64,000 nt of DNA from JAAUTY01 sp964397305 (GTDB taxonomy: Bacteria; Cyanobacteriota; Cyanobacteriia; Cyanobacteriales; Spirulinaceae). The notes under the pieces were generated by a model. The model was not told the origin of the DNA. It did no database searches and was given only the letters and a program-made list of their open reading frames with translations. Below, one piece after another: positions 42,789-52,584 of the stretch. The stretch spans positions 1 through 64,000 of the forward strand of contig CAYNIP010000004.1 of NCBI GenBank assembly GCA_964397305.1. Direction: 5' to 3'. Position numbers and translations under genes: made by a program. Every line of letters starts with the position of its first letter. The stretch's first letter is position 1.

Positions 42789-44726
42789 CTAGGAACCCAA
42801 GGGATCAGCCATCTCGATCACGGCCGGATTTCCCAGGCTCTCGAGGGGGACTTCCTCCACCTCCGGCAAGGTTTCTAGGGCCAGGCGCGAGGAGGAGCTG
42901 CCGCCCGAGAGGCGCTTGAGCAGCTTCGGGCGGGGATCGTGAAGGAGGTAGATAATGCGATCGCCCGATCGCCAGTCGTCATTGACCGCCACCACTTTGA
43001 GCTGCTCCTGGCGTTGCACCAGCAGCGGGATCAGCTCCCCAGCCCGCATCAGGGCCTGCAAGTGGGCCTGCTGGAAGGCAAACCCCGGCTCCCGCAGCAC
43101 CGTCTTGCCCAGCTTCACCTGACCATCGTTGATGTACTGGTTCCAGCTCTTAATCGGCAGTTGGGCACGAAAGGCCTGATTCACCTTGGTCTTAGTCTTA
43201 CTGGGCTGCTGCTGCGAGGCATTTTGCGGCGACACCGCCAGCACCCGGGGCGGCTCAAACTCCTCCAGGGCCCGTTGCGCGAGGACCGAATTCACCTCAC
43301 CATTGCTGGTCAGGGCGAGGAACGTGCCAATGGATTCAATCCCCGCTTCAGCCAGGGCCTCGGGATCGAGCGCGCTACTTTGAAACACTTGCAGACCATC
43401 GGCGCGGGCCTTTTCGCAGGCCTCGGGATCGGTATCAATCATGACCACAGACTCCCCCGCATCCCGAAACAGTTGCCCCAAAAGGCGACCGAGGGGATTG
43501 CAGCCGACAATCACGGCTCCTTTGTCCTCCGAGGCGGTGATCCGCAGGGCCTGAGCGACCCAGCGAGCTGTGAGGCCTTGCACAAAGACAGTCATCACAA
43601 TGGTGAGGAATACCAGGGCCTTGATCGCATCACCGCCGTTGATGCCCCGCTGCGTCAGCAGGATTGCAAACAGGGAGGCCACGGAGGCGGAGACGATGCC
43701 CTTGGGAGCGACCCAAGCGAGAAAGAGTTTTTCCCGCCAGTTGATGCTGCTGTTCCAGGTGCAGAGGACGACACTGAGGGGGCGCACCACGAGCATCAGC
43801 ACCAGCACCGTCAGCAAGCTGCCCCAACCGAGGGCGAAGATACTGGCGATCGACAAGTCGGCGGCCAAGAGGACGAAGAGGACGGACACGCCGAGCACGG
43901 TGAGCTGGCCCTTGAAGCGACGCAACAGCCGTTCCTCCGGGATCGACGAGGCCCGCAGCACGATGCCCGCGACGACGGCGGCCATCAGTCCCGACTCGCC
44001 CCGAATTGCTTGGGCAAGGCCGAAGAGGCCCCAGACACCGGCTAGGACGACAAGATTTTTCAAATCTTCCGAGATGAAGTTAGCTCGTTTGAGGATTTGG
44101 CCCAGGAGCCAGCCGCCGAGGCCGCCGATGGCGGCCCCAATGCCGAGGCGGGCCAGGAGGCTGATCACGATGGCGCTGGGGGTCGCTTCGCTGTTGAGGA
44201 TCGTGTCGAGGACGACGACGGCAAGGATCGCGCCGACGGGGTCAATGAGGACGCCTTCTCCTTCGAGGAGCACGGCGACTTGGCGGTTGACCTGCACCTG
44301 TTTGAGCAGGGGGCCGATGACGGTGGGGCCGGTAACGACAACGAGGGAGGCGTAGAGGAAGGCGAGGGACCAGGGAAATTCCCCCAGCCAGTGGGCGGCC
44401 ATCCCGCCCCCGAGCAGAGTCAGGAGGGTTCCCAGGGTGACGAGGTTGCGGAGACTGCCCGAGACGCGGCCGAGGGCCCGCAGCTCCAAGTTGAGGCCGC
44501 CTTCAAATAGCACGATCGCCACGGCCAGGGCCACTAGCACTTCCAGGCCGATGCCGAGCTGGTAGGGGTGGAGCAGGTCGAGGCCGTCGGCCCCGAGGAG
44601 AATGCCGAGGAGCAGGAGGAAGACAATGCTGGGCACGCGCAGGAATTCGCCGAGCACTTGGGCGCTGATCCCGGCGAGGACGGCGATGACGATCTGAAGC
44701 GTGAGGGAGAAGGACGACGTTTCCAT
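42789..44726 (-). CDS. CPA-family cation/proton antiporter with RCK/TrkA-N domain
   Basis: A 645-residue protein. About 12 helices form an Na+/H+ exchanger domain (residues ~1-390): FEGGLNLELRALGR, VVTGPTVIGPLLKQ, LLEGEGVLIDPVGAILAVVVL and FLAWVAPKGIVSASVASLFA. A Rossmann-type RCK/TrkA-N domain follows (GAVIVGCNPLGRLLGQLFRDAGESVVMID, ~400-520), then a TrkA-C-like end. This layout occurs in NhaP/KefB-like antiporters of cyanobacteria. The usual 'ND' ion-site pair appears as 'ID' in GVLIDPVG, still leaving the Asp. Na+ or K+ cannot be told apart here. It stands alone between divergent or convergent neighbours. Confidence 0.9.
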   Translation of the reverse strand: METSSFSLTLQIVIAVLAGISAQVLGEFLRVPSIVFLLLLGILLGADGLDLLHPYQLGIGLEVLVALAVAIVLFEGGLNLELRALGRVSGSLRNLVTLGTLLTLLGGGMAAHWLGEFPWSLAFLYASLVVVTGPTVIGPLLKQVQVNRQVAVLLEGEGVLIDPVGAILAVVVLDTILNSEATPSAIVISLLARLGIGAAIGGLGGWLLGQILKRANFISEDLKNLVVLAGVWGLFGLAQAIRGESGLMAAVVAGIVLRASSIPEERLLRRFKGQLTVLGVSVLFVLLAADLSIASIFALGWGSLLTVLVLMLVVRPLSVVLCTWNSSINWREKLFLAWVAPKGIVSASVASLFAILLTQRGINGGDAIKALVFLTIVMTVFVQGLTARWVAQALRITASEDKGAVIVGCNPLGRLLGQLFRDAGESVVMIDTDPEACEKARADGLQVFQSSALDPEALAEAGIESIGTFLALTSNGEVNSVLAQRALEEFEPPRVLAVSPQNASQQQPSKTKTKVNQAFRAQLPIKSWNQYINDGQVKLGKTVLREPGFAFQQAHLQALMRAGELIPLLVQRQEQLKVVAVNDDWRSGDRIIYLLHDPRPKLLKRLSGGSSSSRLALETLPEVEEVPLESLGNPAVIEMADPLGS

Positions 44727-45024
44727 AAGGTTTCAGGGCGACACAGCGATCGCCCCACCGCAGCCAGCAACCAGGCGCCAGGGGGAGGTGCGGCCTCGCA
44801 ACCGGGGGGGACTCGAGGGGCTAGGGCGATCGCCCGTCAGCAGCGCAGGGAACGTTAGGAGCTGAATCAGAGGTTGAATCAGAAGTCGTAGTCTATCCGC
44901 TCGGTTCATCCCGCGTATTCTAGCACCTGCATTTCTACCTGCTGCGGATTCCTAGGCTGACAGGGAGGCGCGATCGCCGATATTTTGGAGAGAGTCCTCG
45001 CACCGCCTGCCTCGTGATTGTGTT

Positions 45025-46422
45025 ATGAACCGCCAGATTTTTGCGTGGGATCGCTCCAGCCAGTTGTTGCAGCAGCGCGATCGCTGGTTCGAGCGTCTCT
45101 GGATTCTGAGCCTACTCATCGCCGCCCTGCTCCTGTTTGGCCTGAACCTAGGCGGCGTCCCCCTCAGTCACGGCCAGGAAAGCATCCTCGCCCAAGTGGC
45201 CCGCGACATCGCCCAGGGAGCGACGGGGCTGGAGCCGTGGCTGTTTCCCACCCTGGACGAGGCCCCCTACTTTGGCAGTGCACCCCTCCTGCCCAACCTG
45301 ATCGCCGTGGTCTACCTGCACGGCGAGGGAGCCTGGGCGGCGCGCCTGCCCGGGGCGCTCCTGGCCGCCCTGTCCGTGCCGCTGCTCTACGGCCTGGGGC
45401 GAGAACTGTTCCCCTGGCGGTTGCCGGCCCGGTTTGCCGCCCTGCTGTATCTGACGTTCCTGCCCGTGGCTCGCCAGGGGCGCTTGGCGGGGCCGGGGGG
45501 GGCGATCCTTTGCCTAATGGTGTTGGCCCTCTGGTGTACGTTGCGGGCTCGGCGCGATTGGCGCTGGATCTTGGGGCTGGGGATCAGTCTGGGGCTGCTG
45601 AGCCTGACCCACGGCGGCGCCGCCCTCTTGGTGAGCGCGATCGCCCTCGCCTTTCTGGTCTGGGACACCCCGCGCTTGTTGGCCGTACCGCTGCTGTGGC
45701 TGGGCCTGGGCCTGGGGGCCGCACCGGCGATCGCCTGGCACGGAGCCCAATGGTGGCGCTACGGGGACCTGTTCACCCGTGCAGTCCTGACCGCCCCCCT
45801 GCTAGCAGCGCTCCAGCCAACCCCGGGCAGCCCCCTGCCCCTGCTGCCCCTCGTGAGTGAGTTGGCAGGACTCTTACCCTCCCTCATCTTTTGCCTGACC
45901 GGTCTGACCCTGCTCCGCTCCGAGCAGCCTTGGGGCTGGGTCAAGTTGAGCGGGGTCTGGCTCCTGGGAGGGACGGTGGCGATCGCCGCCAGCCTCCTGC
46001 ACTTGTATCCCAATCTGCTGCTCGTCCTCTATCCGGCCCTAGCCCTCACCGGGGGCGCTCACCTAGCCGCCCTGTGGCAGCAGCCCCGCACAGAGCCCTA
46101 TCCCCTGAGTTGGATCTGGGCCACCCTGGGCCTCAGCCTCGCCGCCACCGGCGGCTGCCTGGCCCTGATTCACTGGGAGCCTCACCCAGCCCCGATGTTG
46201 GTGCTGGCCGCCGTAGCCCTGACCCTAGGCGTGACCGGGATGCTCCTAGCACGCCAAGATCCCCAGTTCGTGCTCGTCCTCTTTTGGGGGCTGTACGTCT
46301 CCCTGTTGCTGTTGATCAGTTCCCCCTACTGGCTTTGGCATGATGGCGGCCTCAGGCTCGAAGCACCGACGGCCGCCGCCGGGGGAAATGGGAGCACCGC
46401 GTTGAGGACTCATCTCCAATGA
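45025..46422 (+). CDS. GT39-like membrane glycosyltransferase
   Basis: A 465-residue protein with about 11-12 membrane helices. It resembles the ArnT/PMT (GT39) group: a first lumenal loop PLSHGQESILAQVARDIAQG, then SAPLLPNLIAVVYLHGEGAWAARLPGALLAALSVPLLYGLGREL, which are the usual segments. The acidic pair normally seen in the first loop (D-E) appears as Q-E, so activity is less certain. Family members use polyprenyl-phosphate sugars. The last codon overlaps the start of the next gene (ATGA), so they are translationally coupled. The C-terminal soluble domain of larger members is short here. Confidence 0.75.
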   Translation: MNRQIFAWDRSSQLLQQRDRWFERLWILSLLIAALLLFGLNLGGVPLSHGQESILAQVARDIAQGATGLEPWLFPTLDEAPYFGSAPLLPNLIAVVYLHGEGAWAARLPGALLAALSVPLLYGLGRELFPWRLPARFAALLYLTFLPVARQGRLAGPGGAILCLMVLALWCTLRARRDWRWILGLGISLGLLSLTHGGAALLVSAIALAFLVWDTPRLLAVPLLWLGLGLGAAPAIAWHGAQWWRYGDLFTRAVLTAPLLAALQPTPGSPLPLLPLVSELAGLLPSLIFCLTGLTLLRSEQPWGWVKLSGVWLLGGTVAIAASLLHLYPNLLLVLYPALALTGGAHLAALWQQPRTEPYPLSWIWATLGLSLAATGGCLALIHWEPHPAPMLVLAAVALTLGVTGMLLARQDPQFVLVLFWGLYVSLLLLISSPYWLWHDGGLRLEAPTAAAGGNGSTALRTHLQ

Positions 46423-47441
46423 TGTCCCGGCTCTGGCAACTCTTCACCCACGAAGGTCTGGGCGCGATCCCGATCCTCAAGCTGCGCCAAGGGTTGCTGC
46501 GAGAAGCGCAATTAAACCAGCCCTACTTAGTCCTCACCGCGAGTTCCTGCCTGATCGCGACCTTCGGCCTGCTGATCGACAGCACCGCCGTGGTGATCGG
46601 CGCGATGCTCATTGCGCCCCTGATGCTGCCCCTGCGGAGTTTTGCCTTTGCGACCCTGGAGGGCGATCGCGAACTGCTCTGGGTCAGCAGCCGGGCGATC
46701 GCCGTGGGAACGCTGCTCTCGATCGCCTGTTCCTGGCTCGTGGGGCTCGTGGTGGGACTGCCGCAGTTTGGGCCTGAGGTGCTGTCGCGCACCGAACCGA
46801 CGCTGATTGACCTGTCGATCGCCATCTGTGCCGGCGGCGTGAGCGGCTATGCCCGGATTCGGCCTTCTGTCGGGGACGCGCTGCCGGGCACCGCGATCGC
46901 CGTCGCTCTCATGCCCCCCCTTTGCACCATCGGCCTGTTGCTCTCCCAAGGAGCCTGGGAAGGGGCTGGCGGCGCAGCCCTACTCTATATCACCAACCTG
47001 CTGGGCATTAACCTCGCCTGTCTCGCCCTCTTTGCCTTCAGTGGCTACGCTCGCAGCGACCAACTCAGCCGCTCCCTCTCCTGGGGCATCTCCCTGGGAC
47101 TGATCCTGCTGCTGGCCTTGCCCCTGGGCCTCAGCTCCTGGCAACTGATCAGCCGCGCCCGCGCCAATGCTTCGATTCGGGTCATTCTGCGCGATCGCGC
47201 CCTCCGCCCCAATCAAGGCCTGGAGATCCTCAGCTCCACCGTGAACTGGCGCACACAGCCCCCCACCATCACGCTCACCGTGCGGACAGGAGAAACCCTG
47301 GAGTCCCAAGATGTCACCCTCGTCGAGCAGCGGTTGGTCACGGAGACGGGTCAGCGTTTTAAGGTCGTCCTCAAAGTATCGCCCGCACAAGTGGTAGAAT
47401 CCAGTTCCCAAGAGTCCCCAGCCAACGACGAGACCCCTTAA
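46419..47441 (+). CDS. DUF389 membrane protein
   Basis: A 340-residue protein with about six helices. DUF389 marks are SSCLIATFGLLIDSTAVVIG, AMLIAPLMLPLRSFAFA, GGVSGYARIRPSVGDALPGTAIAVALMPPLCTIGLLL and LLYITNLLGINLACLALF. A soluble C-terminal tail of ~110 residues follows. DUF389 proteins are widespread and uncharacterised; some are annotated as hydrophobic domain proteins. It overlaps the GT39-like gene by 4 bp (ATGA), a sign of coupled translation and perhaps a linked role. Confidence 0.88.
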   Translation: MMSRLWQLFTHEGLGAIPILKLRQGLLREAQLNQPYLVLTASSCLIATFGLLIDSTAVVIGAMLIAPLMLPLRSFAFATLEGDRELLWVSSRAIAVGTLLSIACSWLVGLVVGLPQFGPEVLSRTEPTLIDLSIAICAGGVSGYARIRPSVGDALPGTAIAVALMPPLCTIGLLLSQGAWEGAGGAALLYITNLLGINLACLALFAFSGYARSDQLSRSLSWGISLGLILLLALPLGLSSWQLISRARANASIRVILRDRALRPNQGLEILSSTVNWRTQPPTITLTVRTGETLESQDVTLVEQRLVTETGQRFKVVLKVSPAQVVESSSQESPANDETP

Positions 47442-47525
47442 CGAGCCCAGACTCTCGCCGCCCCAAGACCCCGATTCGCCCCCAGGCCAACCCCGCCAGC
47501 GACCCCCCAACCCGAGCCCCCAACC

Positions 47526-48404
47526 TTGCTCCATTCCTTTAAGACCGCCCAGGTAGACGCCCAAGGCCAAGTGATTGAAGAGCGCGCTAGTACAGCCCCC
47601 TGCTTTGAGGAAGCCCTCGGAGCGGGGCTCCCCCTACGGATGATTCAGATCCCGGCCGGAACCTTTGGGATGGGATCTCCCAAGACCGAAATCGGCCACC
47701 GTTCAAGCGAATCACCCCAGCATCCCGTGACCGTGGCGACCTTCTTGCTCAGCGAGTTTCCCGTCACGCGCGCCCAATGGCAGTGGGTCGCCACGGCCGT
47801 CGCCAAGGTGGCACAAGACCTCCCCCCCGACCCATCCCGGTGTGAGAGCTGCGAGGCCTCCCCCGTCGAGTCCGTTTCCTGGGATCAGGCCCAGGAATTT
47901 TGCGCGCGGCTGGCCGTGCTCACGGGTCGGGCCTATCGGCTGCCGAGTGAAGCGGAGTGGGAGTATGCCTGTCGTGCCCAGACCACAACGCCCTTTCACT
48001 ACGGTCCCACCATCACCACCGCCCTCGCCAACTATCGCGGCACCGATCTCACCCAGGACGGCAAAACCTATGGAGGGTTCTATGACCGTGGGCCCCGGGG
48101 GGATTTTCGCCGGCGGCCAACACCCTACGGAACCTACCCCTTTGCCAACGCCTTCGGTCTCTCGGATATGCACGGGAACGTCTGGGAATGGTGCGCGGAT
48201 GCCTGGCATCCTAACTATCAGGGCGCTCCCCCGACGGGAGCTGTCTGGTCCGAGGCCAGCCAAGTGCGGCGCGTGGCCCGGGGAGGGTCTTGGCAAAATC
48301 AGCCTGAACTGTGCCGCTCGGCCGGGCGCTTCCTGCAAGCCCGGATGAGCGTCACCTGTGGTTCCTGCGGTTTTGGGTTTCGTGTGGCCTGGACCCTGCC
48401 CTAG
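47526..48404 (+). CDS. FGE/SUMF1-domain protein
   Basis: A 292-residue protein of the formylglycine-generating-enzyme fold. Its motifs are MIQIPAGTFGMGSPKTE, SPQHPVTVATFLLSEFPVTRAQW, PVESVSWDQAQEFCARLA, YRLPSEAEWEYACRA, LSDMHGNVWEWCADAW, RRVARGGSWQNQPELCRSAGR and FGFRVAW. The Cys pair used by true FGE is not in its usual spacing (CGSCGFGFR instead), so sulfatase activation is not supported. Many cyanobacterial members accompany kinases or act as binding modules. The start is set at TTG 47526 because the N-terminal block HSFKTAQVDAQGQ is shared by related proteins; no ATG lies before MIQIP. Confidence 0.82.
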   Translation: MLHSFKTAQVDAQGQVIEERASTAPCFEEALGAGLPLRMIQIPAGTFGMGSPKTEIGHRSSESPQHPVTVATFLLSEFPVTRAQWQWVATAVAKVAQDLPPDPSRCESCEASPVESVSWDQAQEFCARLAVLTGRAYRLPSEAEWEYACRAQTTTPFHYGPTITTALANYRGTDLTQDGKTYGGFYDRGPRGDFRRRPTPYGTYPFANAFGLSDMHGNVWEWCADAWHPNYQGAPPTGAVWSEASQVRRVARGGSWQNQPELCRSAGRFLQARMSVTCGSCGFGFRVAWTLP

Positions 48405-48538
48405 GAACCAGCAGAATTCAGAACGCCTGGCTCTCAAAGTAGGCCGCCGTCCTGCCCTAGGCCCTTGGGCCCTCGGTCCCAGCCCCCAACGCAATGCGCT
48501 ATCGTGGAGAGCGCGATTGAACGTCAGGAGTTGTCCCC

Positions 48539-51154
48539 TTGAGTATTGCCATCGAAACCCTCCTCACCCCTGAGATTAACCGCCCCGCGCGCTACTTAGG
48601 CAATGAACTGGGCTCAGTGCATAAACCCTGGGACAGCGCCACGGTGCGCTGGGTGTTGACCTACCCCGAAATTTATGAAGTGGGGGCCTCGAACCTCGGG
48701 CACATCATTCTCTACAACGTGCTCAACGCCCAGCCGCAACAACTGTGCGATCGCGCCTACCTGCCGGCCCCGGACCTCGCCGCCAAACTGCGGGCCACCC
48801 ACACCCCCCTCTTTGCCCTCGAAGCCCGCCGTCCCCTCACCGACTTTGACATCCTCGGCTTCAGCCTGAGCTACGAGCTCGGGGCAACCAATATTTTGGA
48901 AATGCTCGACCTAGCCGGGATTCCCCTCACCTGGCAAGAGCGAGCCCAGACCGAAGCCCCGCTGATCTTCGCTGGCGGCCAGACGGCCACCTCCAACCCC
49001 GAACCCTACGCCGACTTCTTCGATTTCTTTGCCCTCGGCGACGGGGAAGAGGTGCTACCGGAGATTGGGGCGGCGATCGCCGCTGGCAAAGCGGCAGGGC
49101 TGGCCCGTGAAGCGTTGCTGCTGCGCCTCGCCCAAGTTCCGGGGGTTTACGTTCCCCGCTTCTATGACCGCACCGAAGACGGTTCCGTGAAGCCAAACCG
49201 CCCCGACGTGCCGGCCCGCATCCTGCGCCGCGTCGCCCCGCCGATGCCGGACTATGCCATCGGCCTTGTCCCTTACATCGAAACAGTTCATGACCGCCTC
49301 ACGGTGGAAATTCGGCGCGGCTGCACCCGGGGCTGCCGGTTCTGCCAGCCGGGGATGCTCACCCGCCCAGCCCGGGATGTTGAGCCCGAAAAAGTCGTAG
49401 ACGCCATCGAAAAAGGGATGCGCGAGACCGGCTACAACGAGTTTTCGCTGCTGTCTCTCAGTTGCTCCGACTACCTCTCTCTGCCCGCCGTGGGCATGGA
49501 GATCAAGAATCGACTCAAGGACGAAAATATTGCCCTCTCGCTGCCCAGTCAGCGGGTCGATCGGTTTGATGAAAACATCGCAAATATCATCGGCGGCACA
49601 CGCCAAACGGGCCTCACCTTTGCCCCCGAGGCCGGAACTCAGCGAATGCGGGATGTGATTAACAAAGGCCTCACCAACGAGGAACTGTTGCGGGGAATTA
49701 AAACCGCCGTAGAGCAGGGCTGGGATAAGGTCAAGCTCTACTTTATGATCGGCCTGCCGGGGGAGACCGATGCCGACGTATTGGGCATTGCAGAAACCCT
49801 GCGCTGGCTGCGTCGCGAGTGCGCCCTGCCGGGCCGCAGGCGGCTGAATTTCAACGTGACGATTTCTAACTTTACGCCCAAGCCCCACACGCCCTTTCAG
49901 TGGCACTCGGTTGCGACGGCGGAGTTTCGCCGCAAGCAGGAGTTGCTGCGGGCTGAACTCCGGACATTAAAAGGTGTCAAAGCTAACTTCACGGATACGC
50001 GCATCTCGGCGATGGAGGACTTCCTCGGCCGGGGCGATCGCCGCCTTGGGCCCGTCCTGCGCCGCGCCTGGGAACTGGGAGCCGGGATGGATGCTTGGTG
50101 GGAGAATCTGGAGCAGGCCTATCAGGCTTGGGAGCAGGCGATCGCTGAGTCCGGCCTCACCTGGATGTACCGCTCCATTGCCCAGGGCGAGTGGAACATC
50201 ATGGAGGCGCAAAACGAGCGCCTAGACACCGGCCGCCAGCGTCCCCGCTACGATTGGGACGCGCGGCTGAATGCGCCGCTGCCCTGGGATCACATCAATA
50301 CCGGCATCGACAAGGAATGGCTCAAGGCTGACTTACAGCGAGCCTTAGAGGCAGCGACGGTTCCCGATTGTGCCTTTGAGGGCTGCTCCCAGTGTGGCAT
50401 CTGTGGCGCTGATTTTGGCCACAACATTGTCTTCGACCCGCCGCCCCTGCCGGCATTCCAGGGCCAGTTCCAACCCGACCAGACCCGGGTCCAGCGCTGG
50501 CGTCTCCGGTTCGGTAAGCTGGGCGAGCTGCGCTTGTTGGGTCACTTGGACTTGGTGCGCCTGTTTGAGCGGGTAGCACGGCGTGCTTCCCTACCCCTGG
50601 CCTTCAATGGCGGCTACCATCCCATGCCGCGCATCATGATCGCCAGTGCCCTCTCCCTAGGCATGACCAGCAGCGGTGAAATTATTGAGTTTGAGTTCAA
50701 GGAAGCGATGGAGTTAGCGGAATTGCGCGATCGCCTCACCGCCCGCCTCCCGGCCGAGATTCCCCTTTACGACCTCGAAGAAATCCCCGTCGATTCGCCA
50801 GCGGCCAACCGCTGCTTGCGACAAGCAGAATATGTCCTCGACATCACCGGAGCAGCGAGCCGGGAGCAGTGGCAAGCCTGGTGCGATCGCCTACTCGCCT
50901 GCTCAGAACTCTGGTTTGAGAAGACGACAAAATCGGGGAAAAAGCAGCAGGTTAACCTGCGCGATCGCCTCTTCAGCCTCCAGCTAGAACAGCACAACCC
51001 TGATTTTGTCCAGCTCCGCTACATCGGCAGTTGTACCAATGACGGCACGATGTTGCAACCGGATCACCTCCTCTTCATGCTGTCAACCCTGGCGGGCGCA
51101 TCCCTAGAATTGCGCCACGCTCACCGGGAGCGACTGATTCTGGCCGCGGCCTAG
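48539..51154 (+). CDS. Fused radical SAM protein (TIGR03960 plus DUF2344)
   Basis: An 871-residue protein. The N-terminal B12-binding-like part (~1-240) is followed by a radical SAM domain with CTRGCRFC (CxxxCxxC, ~residues 262-269), GYNEFSLLSLSCSDY and LTFAPEAGTQRMRDVINKGL. The C-terminal ~230 residues form DUF2344 (RWRLRFGKLGELRLLGHLDL, FNGGYHPMPRIMIASALSLG). A small Cys cluster, CSQCGIC, lies between (~620). This fusion is widespread in cyanobacteria and other bacteria with no settled reaction; RNA modification has been suggested. The start is TTG at 48539: AGGAG lies 8 bases upstream and the N-terminus matches the family. Confidence 0.9.
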   Translation: MSIAIETLLTPEINRPARYLGNELGSVHKPWDSATVRWVLTYPEIYEVGASNLGHIILYNVLNAQPQQLCDRAYLPAPDLAAKLRATHTPLFALEARRPLTDFDILGFSLSYELGATNILEMLDLAGIPLTWQERAQTEAPLIFAGGQTATSNPEPYADFFDFFALGDGEEVLPEIGAAIAAGKAAGLAREALLLRLAQVPGVYVPRFYDRTEDGSVKPNRPDVPARILRRVAPPMPDYAIGLVPYIETVHDRLTVEIRRGCTRGCRFCQPGMLTRPARDVEPEKVVDAIEKGMRETGYNEFSLLSLSCSDYLSLPAVGMEIKNRLKDENIALSLPSQRVDRFDENIANIIGGTRQTGLTFAPEAGTQRMRDVINKGLTNEELLRGIKTAVEQGWDKVKLYFMIGLPGETDADVLGIAETLRWLRRECALPGRRRLNFNVTISNFTPKPHTPFQWHSVATAEFRRKQELLRAELRTLKGVKANFTDTRISAMEDFLGRGDRRLGPVLRRAWELGAGMDAWWENLEQAYQAWEQAIAESGLTWMYRSIAQGEWNIMEAQNERLDTGRQRPRYDWDARLNAPLPWDHINTGIDKEWLKADLQRALEAATVPDCAFEGCSQCGICGADFGHNIVFDPPPLPAFQGQFQPDQTRVQRWRLRFGKLGELRLLGHLDLVRLFERVARRASLPLAFNGGYHPMPRIMIASALSLGMTSSGEIIEFEFKEAMELAELRDRLTARLPAEIPLYDLEEIPVDSPAANRCLRQAEYVLDITGAASREQWQAWCDRLLACSELWFEKTTKSGKKQQVNLRDRLFSLQLEQHNPDFVQLRYIGSCTNDGTMLQPDHLLFMLSTLAGASLELRHAHRERLILAAA

Positions 51155-51275
51155 GAGTCCGCCAGAAGGCTAGGGCTGGCAAGGGCTTCGTGAGTCGGGG
51201 ATGACAGACCCCAGGGCCGCCGTAGCGCGGGAACCTTGACTGGGTGCATTCCGCGGGCCGGCGGCTGCCGGCCCG

Positions 51276-52463
51276 CTACTCGAGCCCAGCCGCCGGGGGT
51301 CGCGGGCAGGGACCGAGGGTGCGGTCCGGGAGCACCGCGCCGCAGAGGTTGCTATTGATCACTTGCAGGCCGGTAATGTCAGCCTCGCGGAGATTGGCCG
51401 CCGTGAGATCGACATTTTGAAAGATCGCCCCGGTCAGGTTAGCCCCCTGGAAATCGGCCCCCACCAAATTGGTATTCACAATCACCGCCCCTTGGAGATC
51501 CGCGCCCCGGAAGTTGGCGTAGCGGAGATTCAGCCCCTCGAGGCGGCGATCGCGCAGATCCGTGCCGCTAAAATTCACCCCCTCCAGGGCCACATCCCCC
51601 ACCTGGGGCTCCCGTACCCCCGTAGCGCCGAAGTCCGTCGCCAGCACCGAATCCACCGCCACAGCGGCCTCCCGCAGGTCCGCACCCCGAAAATTAGCGC
51701 GGCGTACATCACTGTCTAGCACCCTGGCCCCCCGCAGGTTCGCCGTCGCCAGCACCCCATCTTGCAGATCGGTCTCGCTCAAATTGGCTCGCTGCAAAGC
51801 CGCGCCGCGCAAGTCCGTCTGGAACAGCGTTGCTTGAAACAAATTAGCGCGGCTGAAGTCCGTCTCCCGCGCATCAGCCAGAGACAGATCCGCCCCCGTG
51901 AGGGAGAGCGCGCGCAACTGGCTGCCCCGCAGCCGCGCCCCCACCAGCCGCGACCCCAAAAGCCGCGCCCCGATCAGGTTCACGTTGGTCAAGTTTGCTC
52001 CCCGGAGCCCGGCCCCCGCGAGATCCACCCCCCGCAGATCCAGCGTTTCGCCGTCATCCTGGCGGTTGGCTAGCTCCCAGACCAACAGCCACTTCGCCGC
52101 CACGAGGGTGGTCCCGTCCACCTGAGCCCGTCGCCAATCAGCCCGCTCCAGCCGCGTCTCCCGCAGGTCGGCCCCCCGCAGGTCGGCCCCCCGCAGGTCC
52201 GCTCCCGCCAGGTTGGCTCCCCGCAGCACGGCCCGCCGCAGATCAGCCTCCCGGAGGTCAGCCCCTTGCAGATTAGCATTGCGGAGATCCGCGCCCTGGA
52301 GAAAGTTGCGGCGCAGGTTCACCCCTTGGAGGGCACAACCCGCGCAGGCTCGAGTGCGGCTGAGGCGCTGGAGATGGCCGCGATCCCAGGCGATCGCCCC
52401 CTGACCCCAGCCCAACACCAGCACCAGGCTTAACCCCAGCGTGACCCAATAGTTTCTCTGCAT
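51276..52463 (-). CDS. Exported pentapeptide-repeat protein
   Basis: A 395-residue protein. A signal peptide (NYWVTLGLSLVLVLGWGQGAIA, cut near residue 25) is followed by CAGCALQGVNL and then about 60 pentapeptides of the A(D/N)LxG type. A break near residue ~130 (WRRAQVDGTTLVAAKWLLVWEL) separates two solenoids. The end has two Cys (SNLCGAVLPDRTLGPCP). Such proteins form right-handed beta helices; function is unknown and in cyanobacteria many are lumenal or periplasmic. The start at 52463 is set by the signal peptide; the frame upstream is open but overlaps the divergent ATPase gene. Confidence 0.87.
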   Translation of the reverse strand: MQRNYWVTLGLSLVLVLGWGQGAIAWDRGHLQRLSRTRACAGCALQGVNLRRNFLQGADLRNANLQGADLREADLRRAVLRGANLAGADLRGADLRGADLRETRLERADWRRAQVDGTTLVAAKWLLVWELANRQDDGETLDLRGVDLAGAGLRGANLTNVNLIGARLLGSRLVGARLRGSQLRALSLTGADLSLADARETDFSRANLFQATLFQTDLRGAALQRANLSETDLQDGVLATANLRGARVLDSDVRRANFRGADLREAAVAVDSVLATDFGATGVREPQVGDVALEGVNFSGTDLRDRRLEGLNLRYANFRGADLQGAVIVNTNLVGADFQGANLTGAIFQNVDLTAANLREADITGLQVINSNLCGAVLPDRTLGPCPRPPAAGLE

Positions 52464-52584
52464 GGCGATCGCTCCTCCGCTCCTTGCGTCCATGTCCAGC
52501 ACAATTCTACTCACCCGGCGGTCGCCGCGCGATCGCCACGACCCTGCGTAAGATGATAAAGAGTTGAATTTTCCCCTGGTTGCC

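Noticed and set aside
47526..48404. True formylglycine-generating enzyme with a sulfatase partner
   Set aside because: The catalytic Cys pair spacing is not conserved and no sulfatase gene is adjacent; only the domain family is claimed.
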